From assembly GCF_036884655.1 (NCBI RefSeq), contig NC_088340.1, forward strand, positions 3,053,001 to 3,117,000: 64,000 bases of DNA, read 5' to 3'. The notes under the pieces are model-generated. The model saw nothing but the letters and a program-made list of their open reading frames with translations, searched no databases and was not told the origin of the DNA. The translations under genes were made by a program, and so were the position numbers. Positions 49,344 through 62,473 of this stretch are shown here, piece after piece (the stretch's first letter is position 1; every line of letters begins with the position of its first letter). The stretch comes from Musa acuminata AAA Group (taxonomy: Eukaryota > Streptophyta > Magnoliopsida > Zingiberales > Musaceae).

Positions 49344-50414
49344 ATGATGGAAGGCTTCTCGCCGGCTTCTCCTCCCCGGATCTTTTGGAATTCCCGCAAG
49401 AGATCAGGTGAAGCAAAGATTCTCATCACTGTCTTCTCTTCTCTTCCCCCCAATCTCATCGGATTCCCTCTCCAATTTTAGTCTATTTTATCTATATTTT
49501 TCCTAAATTTCTTGGTCGAGACGGAAGAGAGAATTATTATTGTTGTTGGTAGAGAGCAGAGATGATTGCTTGGGTGATACGATACGTCACGGATCAGACA
49601 GTGCAGGTTTCTTACCGGTGATTGCCGATTTGGGGCTGCCGTGCCAGTTATTCCCGCATCTTCGCTTTGCCGGCATCACCGGGAGTAAGCAGAGGGCACA
49701 TTGCCTCGAGCTTGCCACTGTGTAGAATCTGCTGATGGCGCAGGAAGAAGAAGTACTGACGTGTGATCGGAATCTGCTTACAGCTACTGCCCGGAGCTTG
49801 GAAGACGCAGCGGTGCGCGCCGTCGCTCGAGCGAAGGAACCGGGTGAAACAGCGAAAGCCCACCCGGCTGCGGCTGACGAGCACCGCCCGGAGGAGGAGG
49901 AGGAGGAGAAGGTAGGCAAAGCCGCTTTGTCCGAACGTCGGCAGGCGCTGTTCGAGCCACTGGAGCCCAGCTCCTACGGGCGTCGCACCCCGGCCGACGT
50001 CCTGCTCCCTCCGCCCGACTTCGATCCCACCTGCTACCCCAAGGGGTGGCTGGTGGGGAAGAAGCGGAAGCTCGTGAACGTCGACGTGGTGGAGAGCATG
50101 CGGAGGATCGCGATCCAAGAGATGAACAGAAAGGTCTGTAGCTTCCACGCACGCATGGTATTTGCAGAAATGGCAGATCGGGATTCACGGGTGTGCGATT
50201 GGTGTGACAGGACAAGGAGATCGACGGACTGAACGAGCAGCTGGAGGAGGACGCGCGCTGCCTGGAACACCTGCAGGTGCAACTACTGGAAGAGCGGAGC
50301 AAAAGGGTGGAGGCGGAGAGGCAGAACGCCATGCTTCAGGACCAAGTCTCGATGCTCATGAACGTGCTGGAAGAAACCCAGGCAGTAGAAGAGGAGGCCT
50401 CTGGGGATCACTAA
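49344..50414 (+). CDS. HDR1: HEADING DATE REPRESSOR 1-like protein, three exons
   Basis: Exon 1 (49344-49407) encodes [21 protein letters not shown], the conserved HDR1 opening. Exon 2 runs to 50133 and contains [34 protein letters not shown] and [20 protein letters not shown]. Exon 3 (50211-50414) encodes [20 protein letters not shown] and a coiled coil ending [10 protein letters not shown]. In rice HDR1 binds the SnRK1-type kinase OsK4 and delays flowering in long days; the biochemical role in other plants is unclear. The exon 2 acceptor is unresolved. The strong site GCGCAG before 49744 shifts the frame and hits TGA, and only weaker AAG acceptors at 49748, 49751 or 49754 keep it. An independent ATG at 49735 ([10 protein letters not shown]) also reads straight into exon 2. 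The final length is about 150-165 residues. The gene is GC-rich. Upstream lie W-boxes and G-boxes; downstream it converges on the ASG1 pseudogene. Confidence 0.85.
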
Positions 50415-50679
50415 TGCCTCCGACGATACCATTCCTTCTACCTTCTACTCTATATGGATCACATTAAATTCATATGTTCAACTAAATTCATGTACGTGTG
50501 TTGTGTGCATTCACTTGTAATGTTGCAGTCTGCGAAAGGTGTGAAGATGTAATTAACAAAGCATATATACAAAAGATTAGTTTTGCTATTCGATCAAAAG
50601 ATTGATGGCTCCAAAGCATATGAGAAGAAGGCTAACATCAGTTGCATAGAGGCACAAATTGAGGAGGGGCAAAGAGTTA

Positions 50680-53600
50680 CCTGGTTTCCATGCCTGCTTG
50701 TTTCAGCATCTTTGAGACATGTCGATCAACAACTTTGGCCACTCGAGGGAGATCGAGAAGCACCTCAAATATCTATCTCTTGAGATGAGATGAGTGACTG
50801 TCCACCATCAAGTAACTCGTGTTGGATGATGTTCATCATCAAATCCAGCGTTGTATGTCGTGTCAGTCTCTATCACTGAGAAGAAGATGCATCAGCTTGC
50901 ACGTCGCTGCTGCGCTCCATTTGGAAGCTGTGTCAGCCACTGTAACACTGAGAAGAAATGTCTGAGGTCATCGGCATGGATCCTTGAGGTCCAAGAAAGT
51001 TCAATCGATCCCACCAGTTCGGGTAGATTGCCCGTCCCCCATTGATACTACTTTCTTCCACGGACCAAGCTTTGGTATCTGAAATGATAGTGCAGGTTCA
51101 AATTGAGAAAGATCAAGGTAATACTGGATAACCAGTTTAACAGCATAGCTCTGGAGCTGGTCTTATTACCTGAACTTGGTGCAGGAATATCCTGAGAATC
51201 AAAATCTGGTGTCCTTCCAAAAGAATTGTGTACCTCATTCTTATTACACATTGACGAAGTTGCAAAAGGAGAATCAAGTTCAAAGAAGGCTGAGAAGGCT
51301 CCATAATCATCCTTAATGTCATCAAGAATATGGCATTTATTATCACCTTGATCCTTGTAGACAGAGTATGAAGAATCAAAGTATGGAGAATCTGATACAA
51401 TGACTGGTTGCTGACTTAGTGACTTCAGATGTGGATCACGATCAATAAGCTGCTTCGAAAACTTGATTAACTAGCCTCAGGGACATTGAAGGAGATGCCT
51501 CCTACAGCAACAACACCACATGAAAAATCACTTAGGTATGACAAAAGTAGTATTGCTTTTGCATTTCCAATCCGACAGTCAAAAGCATATTGCAAATTTA
51601 GGAACAGAAACCATAGTCGAGCAGTCAGCAGTCAAACTTATTCTTGTAATGTGAAGAATAGGGATAAACCTGTTGTACATGATAAATCAGAGGTGGAGGT
51701 AGTTTCTAGGCCTAACAAAAAGAGAATTACTGGACAGAGATAATGCCTAATACACTAATTGCGTAGTTTACAGAAAACTGGTATATTTTTGCAGTACATA
51801 AATCAGCTGCAGTTATGTTTTAAACAGCTTGAAATAATAAACTGGTGCATTGATTAAACTTACAAAATTTTGTTACTGACCGGTTTGATCAAATTAGTAG
51901 CTAATTAACACAACACCAAACTAGTAAATTAAAGTGCTGGCGTTTGACCATATATTACAAAGTGAAAAAAAAAAAAAAGGTTTCCTTCAATATAAGGAAA
52001 CATGTCATTTTAGTACCATAGTCTATTCTAAACATGTTCCAGAAACAACCAATTTTGAAACAAGAATAAATTTTGTTCATTTTCGGCATGGCATCTTCGA
52101 TAACACATAACTGGATCCATACTTGATTTGTAGAAGCACCAAAATCCTTGCAAAATATAAATGACAAAGAGCAAAGAATTTTTTTTTTTTTTTTAACTCC
52201 AAGATTATGTTGGTGCGCATGGCATATTAATCAAAGATTAAAACATTCAAAAGCAAAAGAACATTAACAAAGGTTAGAAATGCATCTCATGTATATTGTG
52301 TGAAAACATATGAAATGTCCTCATAAGACAATTTTGGAGACAACAGGTAATCATTCTGACAACAATTTCCTAGTAGATTTCCCAAAATTATTATCCCTCC
52401 CCCAACTAATCTTCCATGGTAGTCAAATAGCCCACTCAGCCCCAGGTGACAAACCATTCCTTGAGTTTAGGCAATATCCTAGGCAAATAAGCAAAACCAA
52501 ATGTCAAAAGCTTAGATAATGTCACTTTATCTTTCTTAATTAGCTATCACATAACCATTGTAAGTGACTGATACTATTTTTCAGAAATTACAATCTCAAC
52601 ATACCTCTAGTATTGTTGTAATATCGGTATTCAATGATACTATAATAACTTGAAAAAGCAATTAGGCTAAACATTTTAAAATAAAAACATTATGATTTGT
52701 ATCTCAAGTGAAGCAGTAAATAAATGCACATATGCATGCATAAATGCATTTGTTCTTGTCATAATGAGTATACAAATATACATCCAGTACAAATATACAT
52801 GATCACACATACGATACATTAGTTAACTATTGCCCAGCCATTGCGAGACTTGGCTATCACCCAGGTATTAGATCAAATGCCTAGTTGATAACTCGTAATG
52901 AACAATGTACTGAAAGCTCTATCTATTGACCCATCATTTGAATGAGGAACTTCTGCTCTAGTTTAGGTGATCTAGTGTGAAGATGAACAAATTTCTAATC
53001 TCAGGTCAAGTACGCAGTCACTAATCCTAAAACAGGGTGGACAGTTCCCCAAGACTTTGAAAATGGATAAATAGTCACTCGAGATGAGTAGGTGATCTCT
53101 TGTGACTGAAGAGCAACTTCCTAATCTCAGGTTGAGTAAGCATTCTGTAATCCCGAAATAGGATAAATAGTTCATCAGACATAAAAATGGATAAATAATT
53201 TCTCAATTTTGAAGATAATGTGAATACCCCAATATTCATCAGTCACTAGTTTCAACCTCTTTAATAGTATTTTAAACATACACCTGGTTACCAACCATGA
53301 ATTTTACATCAATTTTTTTAATTTCTATTTTACTTTAAATTTTGAAAAGAAAAAGACAAAAATAAAGGAGGGGCTCTACATTTTAAGTTGGGAGAAAATC
53401 TATATAACAATTTGGAAGTAGGCTTATACAAAAATTTGATGCAAAAGGGACATCACTATGATCAAATTTCTACATCAGATCTATTAATTAGCAGAAGATG
53501 ACATACCTAGTGGAACTTTAGCATAGGGAAATAAGTATAGGGGCCTTCCAAAGTGGTTTTTATTGCTAAACTAGCCTGATGCCTTAGACATTTACCCAAA

Positions 53601-55791
53601 AAGAGATGGGCTTGCTAACAGCAATAGCATAATTTGGGAAAGAATATATATGCATGCATATTAAGGACAAACTGTATTACATAAGGAACTAATAAATGAA
53701 TGCACCTTTTTTCAGAGATCTGGTACGCCAAAGTGGTAACAGACCAGTTCTGACTATCAGCAATGGATATCTGGTATGCCAAACCTCCATTATTTTGTCT
53801 GCCCAAATATGAGTAAGCTTTTAAATTGGAACCAATATTTTCTTCAACTGGTTCATTATTAGCTTAAAAACTAGCTTTAGTGACACAAAATAAAAAATTT
53901 GAATCCATGCATCTTGCGAATTCTGTACCAGTGCTCTCCAGTTATGGACATCAACTGGAAAAGTACAGTCCTGTATCAAGGATGTCAATTTACAACAAAC
54001 AAAAAGCAAGTTTTTCTGAAATTAAAAAAAAAACAAAATGCAAGTTCAAGACAATTCGATTCACAAGACCATCAGCATACTAACTAGCCAACACCAAAGA
54101 CAAAAACAGCATAAAATAGTATACTTCCTCAAAAGTAAAAAATTGAGTTTATTGACATTTTGGTATCATGAAAGGACAAACATTTGACATCGATGGCCAA
54201 ATCAAGAAATGCAATTTACCTATGTATTCTTGATTGACCATTTGTAAAGTCTGGTGCTGCTTGCCACATCGTCTGCTTCTTCGACTGAGGATCAGTCTCT
54301 TGGAAGAAAAGAGATGGTATTGAGTATTGACAACTAATAAACTTAGCTTGTTAATGGCTTGTTAGTGAAATAAACATCCACTTAAACAACATCCATAAAA
54401 AAAACAAAAACATACCACTATATCCAAAGTTCCATGACCACCTTTACAGCATTTTGCCTTAATAACAATGATGCCAGACCAGTGAAATTCAATCTTGCTC
54501 TTGAGGTGGTATCCGAGAACTTCCCATATAAGTTTATGCTTCGCAAAGTAGCATTTTGCCACTAGATCAATTTCATTCCTTGAAACAAACTGTTCATCAT
54601 CAGAACTCAGTTAAATTTTCAATGATTATGCCAAATCAGGAAAAATACTTGAAAAAAAGAATAACACAAACATACTGATCTGCATTACTATCAAGAATCC
54701 AAGATTATAATTGAACCAAGCTACAATCTTATACAGGGACTTTGAATCAAAGATTTAAATCGCAGTCTAATATTGATTTTGGTAACCCAGATATTGAAAA
54801 GTACCAATACCCTGAATGGTAAACTGACCTGTGCAGCTTGGAAACATTCAATGAAACAATAAAAAATAAAGATAAATGATATTGTACTAGTATCAAGCTG
54901 CATGTCTCAATACTAAAGTTTGGTCCAAGTGGTAAATACTGATTCATATTGACTGGTACAATCGATACGTGAAATATTGTTATTAAGAAACAATGTGCTC
55001 AACAATAAAACCCTCTGATTTATAACGATTGAAATCGAGAAAGTGAAGGTGAGTGACACAGCTTGGTTCACAATAATCAACCGTTTCACAGAAAGGAACT
55101 AATGTCATATAAGAAGCAGAGAATGAGCAGTTATGTAGACCATAAGCAGAGAAAATTTGAACAATCGAGTAACTTAGGATGCACGAATGTACAACAAATT
55201 GTGATGAATGAATGGATGGGCCGCACGATCTATCTAAAACCCCAACCATGTTGTCACCTACAGAAGTTCTCACCTCCCAGTTCCCAATCCTCAAAAGTGA
55301 TACAGAAAATTTCGTAGGTTCTGTCTTGTTAGAAGAGCACCAAGAAGCTAAAGGATTCAGTCCATGTCTGCTACCACTTTCCGAACACCCAAAGCTAGTG
55401 GAGCACGACACACAACCTGATGGAGGAAGTATCTTCTGAACCACATCCACTACAGACGGGCTCTTCGTGAGATGAAGACCAAACGGGCTAGCTTCCATAT
55501 GCGCATTGTACTAAAAAGCCTGTAACAAAGCAGCATCAAAAGCCCTTCTTACCCCTTTACCGCACAAGCAACCAAATCAAGAAAAAAAAAAGATTTGACG
55601 ATTACTTTCTACTCGATCGAGTAAATAAAGATCAAATGGAGAAACTGGATGGCATCAAAGAGCAACGAATCTAAGGAAAGAACCGTAAAGCCGAGAGATA
55701 TATCTACCTGCTGATCTGGAGGGTTCGCATGCCCGGATCTCTTGTTCGGAGGGCCGTGCTCGTCGCCCAACGAGTCCTCGAATCCCGACAT
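50680..55791 (-). pseudogene. ASG1: ASG1-like (ALTERED SEED GERMINATION 1) gene, broken
   Basis: Exon-like blocks in order: 55791-55708 (MSGFEDSLGDEHGPPNK), 55510-55274 (MEASPFGLHLTKSPS through RIGNWE), 54589-54416 (VAKCYFAKHKLIWEVL), 54333-54220 (LFFQETDPQSKKQTMWQ), 51501-51170 (RHLLQCP, then LSQQPVIVSDSPYFDS) and from 51078. All match the ASG1 family, plant proteins of unknown biochemistry named from an Arabidopsis germination mutant. Splice sites and phases are intact, but the coding is not. Block 4 carries a 7-bp tandem duplication (GTATTGA twice, 54317-54330) that shifts the frame. Block 5 has in-frame TGA (51479-51477) and TAG (51473-51471) seven and nine codons after its start. A later piece, EVLLDLPRVAKVVDRHVSK near 50740-50690, looks like the conserved C-terminal helix but is out of frame. 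It may still be transcribed. It is convergent with HDR1. Confidence 0.85.
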
Positions 55792-58384
55792 CAGCGCTTG
55801 CGGTCGTCCGGCAGCCAAACCATACCGGAAAAGATTCCAAAGACGACGCACTAGAAAACGATTTCCACCGCCCCGTACCCCCTACGACCTCAAGAAGTCC
55901 CCGAGAAGAGTGGATTGAGACCTAACCCCGGACGCACGAATTCGGTAGAACACGAGTGGGACAGCCAACATCTTTACATAGCTTCATATGGACCACGTCA
56001 CCGAGGTGGAGAGATTTCTCCGGAAAAGGAAGGGGACAAAGATGGTCGATTTGGAGTCGAAGGACGGTATGGAGACGAGGAAGAACGGCTGACACGAAAG
56101 CAACCGTACACTTGTTTACACGTGTCACTCCGACGTTTCCACGTACGTAGTTGATGTTTTGACTTGACACTCAGTCAAATCTTTGGCGAATTATCGAAAA
56201 ACTTTTGATCTTTAATAAATTTTCATAAAATATCACTTGCTTTTGCATGAGGAAGGAGGAGCGACGATCATTGGCCCTCAACATCCTTGCTCGTAACCCT
56301 CTTGCATGAGGAAAGATCTAGCAAGATCCATGAATGTGACGATGATAACCATCATACAATGGAGGGGGTATGACGATCCTCATCATTTTTTGTTTACAAC
56401 CCTCGCATATAGAAGAGGATCCAACAAGGTCATCATCATAGCCCGCTACACAGGAGCAAAAACAACAACGATAGATCTAAGAAGAGGGGGGGGGGGGGGA
56501 GCAAGACGAAAGACTTCCGTTCATTAAGTATACCATTATGCTTAATATTAGTTGTTGGGAGGTGATGCAAATGAAATCCTAATTAGCAAACAAGGTCATG
56601 AAATATGTAAAGATTAAGTAGACAAATCTTCAATTTGTAGGTCTAGCTTAATGGTGTGATTGATTATACAAATAAGTCCACAAGAAGAGTCCTAACAAAA
56701 AAAATTATGTAAGCAAGAGTTTAGATCAGAAAATACCTTACTTGATAAACCATTCATCAAATATGTCATGACTCCCAAATCAAATAGTTAATATGAGAGT
56801 AAACTCTAGATATGTCACTCATAGCAAGTCATGTAAAATATTAACTGGCTAAGTAAAACAAAGAAATCAATCTTGTTGAGTCCAGTATAAATGTAGATTA
56901 GTATACCAAGTAGCTGACATGAGCTAAAATAGCATTAGAACTTAAATCATGAGCAGTACAACCCATTGATCTCTGGTACAAAGTACTAACAATCCTCTTC
57001 ATGTTGGTGTTGAGAAACAAACTTTACTGAACATGACTGCCAAATTTGTAAAGATATGAATAAGCACAAGTCATCTAACTACTAAAGGCACTGAAGCAAA
57101 TGGATATAAACATGATTCAGATGGTATTCTAAATGTTTAATGCAATTATTTGTTTCTGGCATGATGGAAAATAAATTTGGAAAGAACAAGAAAGAGCATA
57201 GAAAGAAACAAACTGCAATAGTATGTAGCAACAACCTAAGGGGATTCATAACATCTAAACATTATTGCTCAAACTTGTCCCACTCAAGTTTGTGCAACCT
57301 CTTACAAACGATTATACATTTAGATTTGGCAACGATATTCTGCAGCAAAGTATATTCTTGGCAACAAAATAGAACTGATTTATTCTCAAGAATCAAGCAT
57401 GTATTTATGGCTTATACAATAAACAGATATAACATTGCCAATAGTCAATAAAAAAAACTGAGACTTCAAGCTCTATCTTGCACAAACTTAACCGAGATTG
57501 TTGGTTCATATCATCAACTTTCTAATATGGTGTGGGGGAGGCGTCTTTGATGTTTTAGGAGCAAAAAGGAAATGATAGCATAGGGAAAAGGAACAACATG
57601 AAATATCAGACAAAGGAAACTTCAGAACATGTTATACAGCTTGTTTTCCTTGTGTATGTCTATGACTACTAAGAATTATTTACTGAATTCTATTTAAATA
57701 GACATTTGCATTTCTTATAGTCATAGTGTAAGTTCAAAAATTTGATAAATGCTATGACTAACATGATGATGTAAGCAACAGATATAGATCAACTAGATCA
57801 AAGAAGGTCCACCACAATTTTTGCATGGAAAGACAAAAGACTGAATGACTGCAAGTAAAAATTGTCAAAACTGATGCTGTTTGTGTTAAAGAAGCCGAAA
57901 ATTGTTAATTATGTAGTAAAATCATTAAAATTCCTAAAATATTTTGAATGTCATATCTTGTTGTTAACCACCATTTAATTAGAACAAGGAAACAAAATAC
58001 ACACCGTTACAAGATACAACAACAATAACAGCAGTCTTAAGTGAAAGATGTAAAGAAAAATGCCCTTACATTTTTCGGCATTACAATCCCTAACTCATGA
58101 GTATATTGCATACTGAATGTAACAAATATTCGAAGAATGAAGACCTTACAATCTCACTTCTGGATCTTGACTTCTATTAATAAGATGAATATTGAATAAA
58201 CTGACCCTTTCTTCTGGATGCCCTATCAATTATCATTTTATGGATACCACAAGAGAATCAACAGCTTCTTCTTCCTGTCAAATATATGGACTTCTTGGCT
58301 CAACTGAGCAATAAATAAAAAAAGTCTTCAAATAAATCAAACCTACAACAGCCCTCCAAATTTGGCATGTGTACATTCTTCCAC
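55792..58384. other. Spacer between the ASG1 pseudogene and the transporter
   Basis: The first 400 bases are the former ASG1 promoter, with a G-box (ACACGTGTCA near 56120) and W-boxes near 56158-56174. A 14-G run is at 56486-56499. From 56.5 to 58.3 kb the DNA is AT-rich with no supported exon; the right end should include the transporter 3' UTR. Confidence 0.5.
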
Positions 58385-61021
58385 TCAATATCGGATTTGA
58401 TCAACAAGAGAAACCAGTTCAATATTTTTGATGTCATCTATGTCTCTTTCATGAGCTTCCATATTATCATTTCCATTAAGCAAGTCAGCAGGAAGAAGCG
58501 TAGAATTTTGATCACTTATGGGTACTAAAAACAACAGAACTAATGGTATTACTCGCATTATGTTCCTAATCAGTATGGCAGCCCAAAGATTACTGAATTC
58601 TGTTCGTGTAACTTTTAGCAAATGAAGTAGTAGACCACCAGCCCAGGACGATGTGAGTAAGCCGAAGTTATCAATGGACATGAGCAGGGCAAAAAAGGTG
58701 CCCTCGATGCCAGAAGGACAAAGCTTGGAACTCAGCACAAGAAGTGGCATCCACTTGATACGGCTAATCAAGTGTGAAACACTCTCATCGATCACGGCAA
58801 AGAAATAATCAGGCAATCCAATCTTCAAGTTTAAACGAAGTACCAAAGCTAAGTCCAACATTCCAGCAAGACCAGTAAGCAACTGACTCCAAAAGAGCAA
58901 CTGGCGGAAGGGATATTCCTTCAGAATGTTTTGGTACAGTAGCACTCCAAGGAGAGAACCCACAGAGGCAAAGGAAAAGATAAAGCCAATCGTTTCCTGC
59001 ATGAAAACAGAGTTTCCATATGGTCCAAGAAATGAATATGATGTTCAAACACTTAAAGAGAAGAAATACCTGAGAGAAGGATGGGCCTGATTTTTTATCT
59101 GTGTACCAATAAAACATTCCTTCGTGGATATTCAAGCTTAAAGCAAGAGACACGTACATGTATACACATGGCCTCCAGACATAAGGGGATTGTAAAGTTG
59201 TCCACATTGTTCGGCTGGCTTGCTGTAACTTTTCGAAGACCTGATAAAAGAACATAACATAAAAGAATGAAACAAAATATTTAAAATTGACAATGTAACT
59301 TATCCTCATTTTCAACAGCCAAATCTAACCTGTCCATAAGCAAAGTTTGGTATGTGCATGTCCTTTAGTACTAATCCAACAGAGAGTACAAGTGCTGAAG
59401 GGATGCTAAGCACGCCAAATACCCCCTTTGCGATTAAAGAAAGTGAACATTTAGACAAAGTAAAACTCAGAAGGAAGAAACTGTTTTCTTTACTAACAAG
59501 GCTTTGGATTTATACTTTAGTATTTGGATGGAAGGTGGAACACAATCATTGCTATTTTTGCAGCACTAATAAACCAGACAAAGGCTTGATAGGGAAAAAA
59601 CTAGTTTAACTGGGACCTTCCAAGAAACTAACCTGAGAACCAAGTGCATGAACCAGTAGGCCACTGATGGAATAACCCAAAAGTCGTCCAATAGATGAAC
59701 TTAATCCACACAAGCTTTGCATATCAGAAGCAAGGAAAGGATGGTTTATACTGTTCTGTGCAACACAAGCATCTATAGTCACATCTGCTATTGCCACACT
59801 TGCACTTCCTGTGGTTATCGCCAGCAAAGCAAACACAACATGGAGTTTGCTATGCAGAGCTAGAGTGAGCATCGATATAATTCCCAGAAGACCTGCATTT
59901 TTCATTAAGATATTCTCAGCTGATGTTATTGAATAATAGCTACAGAAGACACAGTTATGTATTGGTTAAGGTTAATAGCTATGAATCAATGCATAAGATC
60001 ATAGCTTTAGCCAGTTAAGAACCATAGATGAAGTTTATGTTAGAACAATGATAAAGAAATTATAATGAAAACACAGTTTATTTTGGACTAAGAGGCTGGA
60101 TAGGCAACAATTAATGACTAAGAGGCTGGATCGGCAAAAATTAAGGAGTAAGAGGCAGGATAGGCAATAATTAAGGACCAAGAGGCAGAATGACGATAAC
60201 TAAGGGACCAGTGATGCAAGAAGATGCACAAAGAACATGCAAAAGACCCTACCAAAAATCTAAGTAGAGAAGCATATGACTAATATCCTTTTTGTTATCA
60301 GACATCACTAGTATGTTCAATATAAGACACCGTGAAGAACAAATAGAAAATTGAATCTTTTATTTGCAAGTCTAATGACTGATATCCGCAGGGCAGATCT
60401 TGGATCAAAACCTGAATTTTCTTGACCGGTGTAGACTCCATAACACCCTTCACAATCTAAAGATACATAAGGTGCCAACCCACAGTAAATTAACATCGAA
60501 AAATCCAGATGCTCAACAAAATGCAACTTGCAGATCAGAGCAAAATAAATATAATCTATATTAAGCTAAAGGACAATGGCATCGGCTTCCTTGCCTGATA
60601 AGATAAAGTAGGGTCGCCTCCTATACCCAGCCATGGGAAGTACGTCAGTAAGAAGACCCCAGAGAGGCTTGACGATCCAAGGAATCGAAATGATTCCATG
60701 GTAGACCTGCGCGGCCGAAGGCTGCACCATCTGGACATCCTTCCAGTAGTAATCCGTGGCAACCTTAGCAATGGCGCCGCCAAACCCCTGGCTGATTCCA
60801 TACACTGTGATGACTCCAAATACAAAGCTCCAGTGCATCTCCTCCGCAAGCATTCTGAACCAGCGCAAAGGAGACCAATTCGGATACCGACACCCTCCAT
60901 TGGAATCTTGGAAATCTTCATCAGGGGCTTCCTTCTGCTTCACGCCCTCTCCAGCTAACCTAATATTTTCTTCCATGCCCTCCGCATCGTCGTACACTTG
61001 GGAAGATAATGGAGACACCAT
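58385..61021 (-). CDS. Folate-biopterin transporter (FBT/BT1 family), five exons
   Basis: Exons in transcript order are 61021-60595, 59892-59633, 59425-59330, 59240-59070 and 58996-58385. They total 1566 nt and encode 521 residues with all phases in register. BT1-family proteins are 12-helix major-facilitator carriers moving folates and pterins; plant members sit in plastid or other membranes. Conserved blocks are ELHWSFVFG-like [100 protein letters not shown], and near the C-terminus [20 protein letters not shown] and [18 protein letters not shown]. There is no clear plastid transit peptide, so it groups with the non-plastid plant FBTs by eye. Intron 1 starts GCAAGG instead of GT (TTATCAG before GCAAGG); only that junction gives the conserved FILSGLLG. 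Intron 1 also holds four 30-bp tandem repeats. Substrate is inferred from family. Confidence 0.95.
60086..60205. repeat. Four 30-bp tandem repeats in transporter intron 1
   Basis: Units begin at 60086, 60116, 60146 and 60176 with the consensus GACTAAGAGGCWGGATAGGC followed by AAYAATTAAG. The last unit is the most diverged. Confidence 0.92.
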
Positions 61022-62473
61022 TCAACCAATTTTTGCTCCTCTTTGTCAAGATCTCCACAGAGAACTTCCAATAAATGCCTAAAGGTATCGTTTCTCACGG
61101 TTCTTGTTTGAGCTCACTCATATGGGTTTCCTTGTTAAGATCCAAACGAACACGAACCATGAAATTAGGCTACAAGAAGGGAACTTTCAGATCCAGAGGC
61201 TGCCGTAATCATCACAGCGCCAGAAGGATACAAGATTTTCTCACCCAGTCAACAAATTTCAGACGAAAAATACGTTGCTTCCCATGGATTTCACGTGGCG
61301 TCGCAGAGAAAGGTGTCCTTGTTGCGCTCCAATATGGCCCAAGAACACCGAAGTAAGACAAAAAAAAAAAAGGACTTTTCGATCAAGAACCGTTCCTTTT
61401 GGCACCAGTAACTCCGATCCCGCGAAACAGGAACTTGCGTTCGGATCAAATTACTGAGAAGAGAGGGGAAAAAAGCAATTTCTATGACAAGGAACCACCA
61501 AAACAAGCACAAACAAGACAAAATTTGAAGACGAGAACGAAACCAAGCTCGGATTTGTAGAAACGACGCCGCAAACTCTCAGAAAATCCGGGATTCCTCG
61601 CCGGAAGGCGGTGAGCAGAGAATGCTATGGGCCGAGCCGCGGGGTTGACCAACCTCGCTGCTCGATCCAAACTTAACCCCAGAGGCGAATACTTCCCGCA
61701 CCAGGCACTCCCTCACACGCGCGTCCCCGACGGCGTGGGACCCGCGTCCTGGTGCCGGCCGTTTTGTTGGAAATTAGCTGTATTTGACCGGCCACCCGTT
61801 TTTTGCACCCTTCTCATGCAAATGTTGTATGTGATATCATTTAATCAAAGGGTTACTTCACAAATCAGTACCAAACTTCAACCTAATAAATAGAACATTA
61901 CATATACACCCTTGTCCTACACAAATAGAAAATTCTAGAAATTCTGATATTTATTTATTTATTTATTGATAACACTATCTTCTTTTTTTTAGGTTTGGGA
62001 AGCAGAGAAAAAAATATTAGATTTGGGACATTTGGATCTGGGCGCGTATGATTCGAACGTACGTATAACATCTCCCATTTAATAATGGATGATTTGGGAC
62101 GTGGCGGAAGGGGATTGGGTCCATTAACTTGGGGACGTCATACAAGTGGATCACGTTGTTTGGCACAGTCAATGATCGGTGAAGCATTTGATCTATTTTT
62201 TAATAAATATTAATGATATAATAATAACAACAACAACAACAATATGAACAAGAAAATAAAACTACTGAATTAAAATGAGTAGTTAATTCATAAAATGATT
62301 ATATGAAATTATCGATCATTAAAATCAAGTTATTTTATTATCTTTCCAATTTAATAATATTAAAAAAATAATATTGAAATTAAGAGAAAAAGGGAACGTA
62401 ATAATTTCAAAATCAGGAAAGAGGCGGGAGAAGCACCGAAAAGAAAAAGGAGCAGAGAGATAACGGAACGGCG
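61022..62473. other. Shared upstream region of the transporter and the small plus-strand gene
   Basis: The two genes are divergent. The transporter 5' UTR and a GC-rich promoter occupy about 61022-61780; 61950-62400 is AT-rich. No further gene is supported. A bidirectional promoter is possible but the gap of 1.45 kb is wide. Confidence 0.4.
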
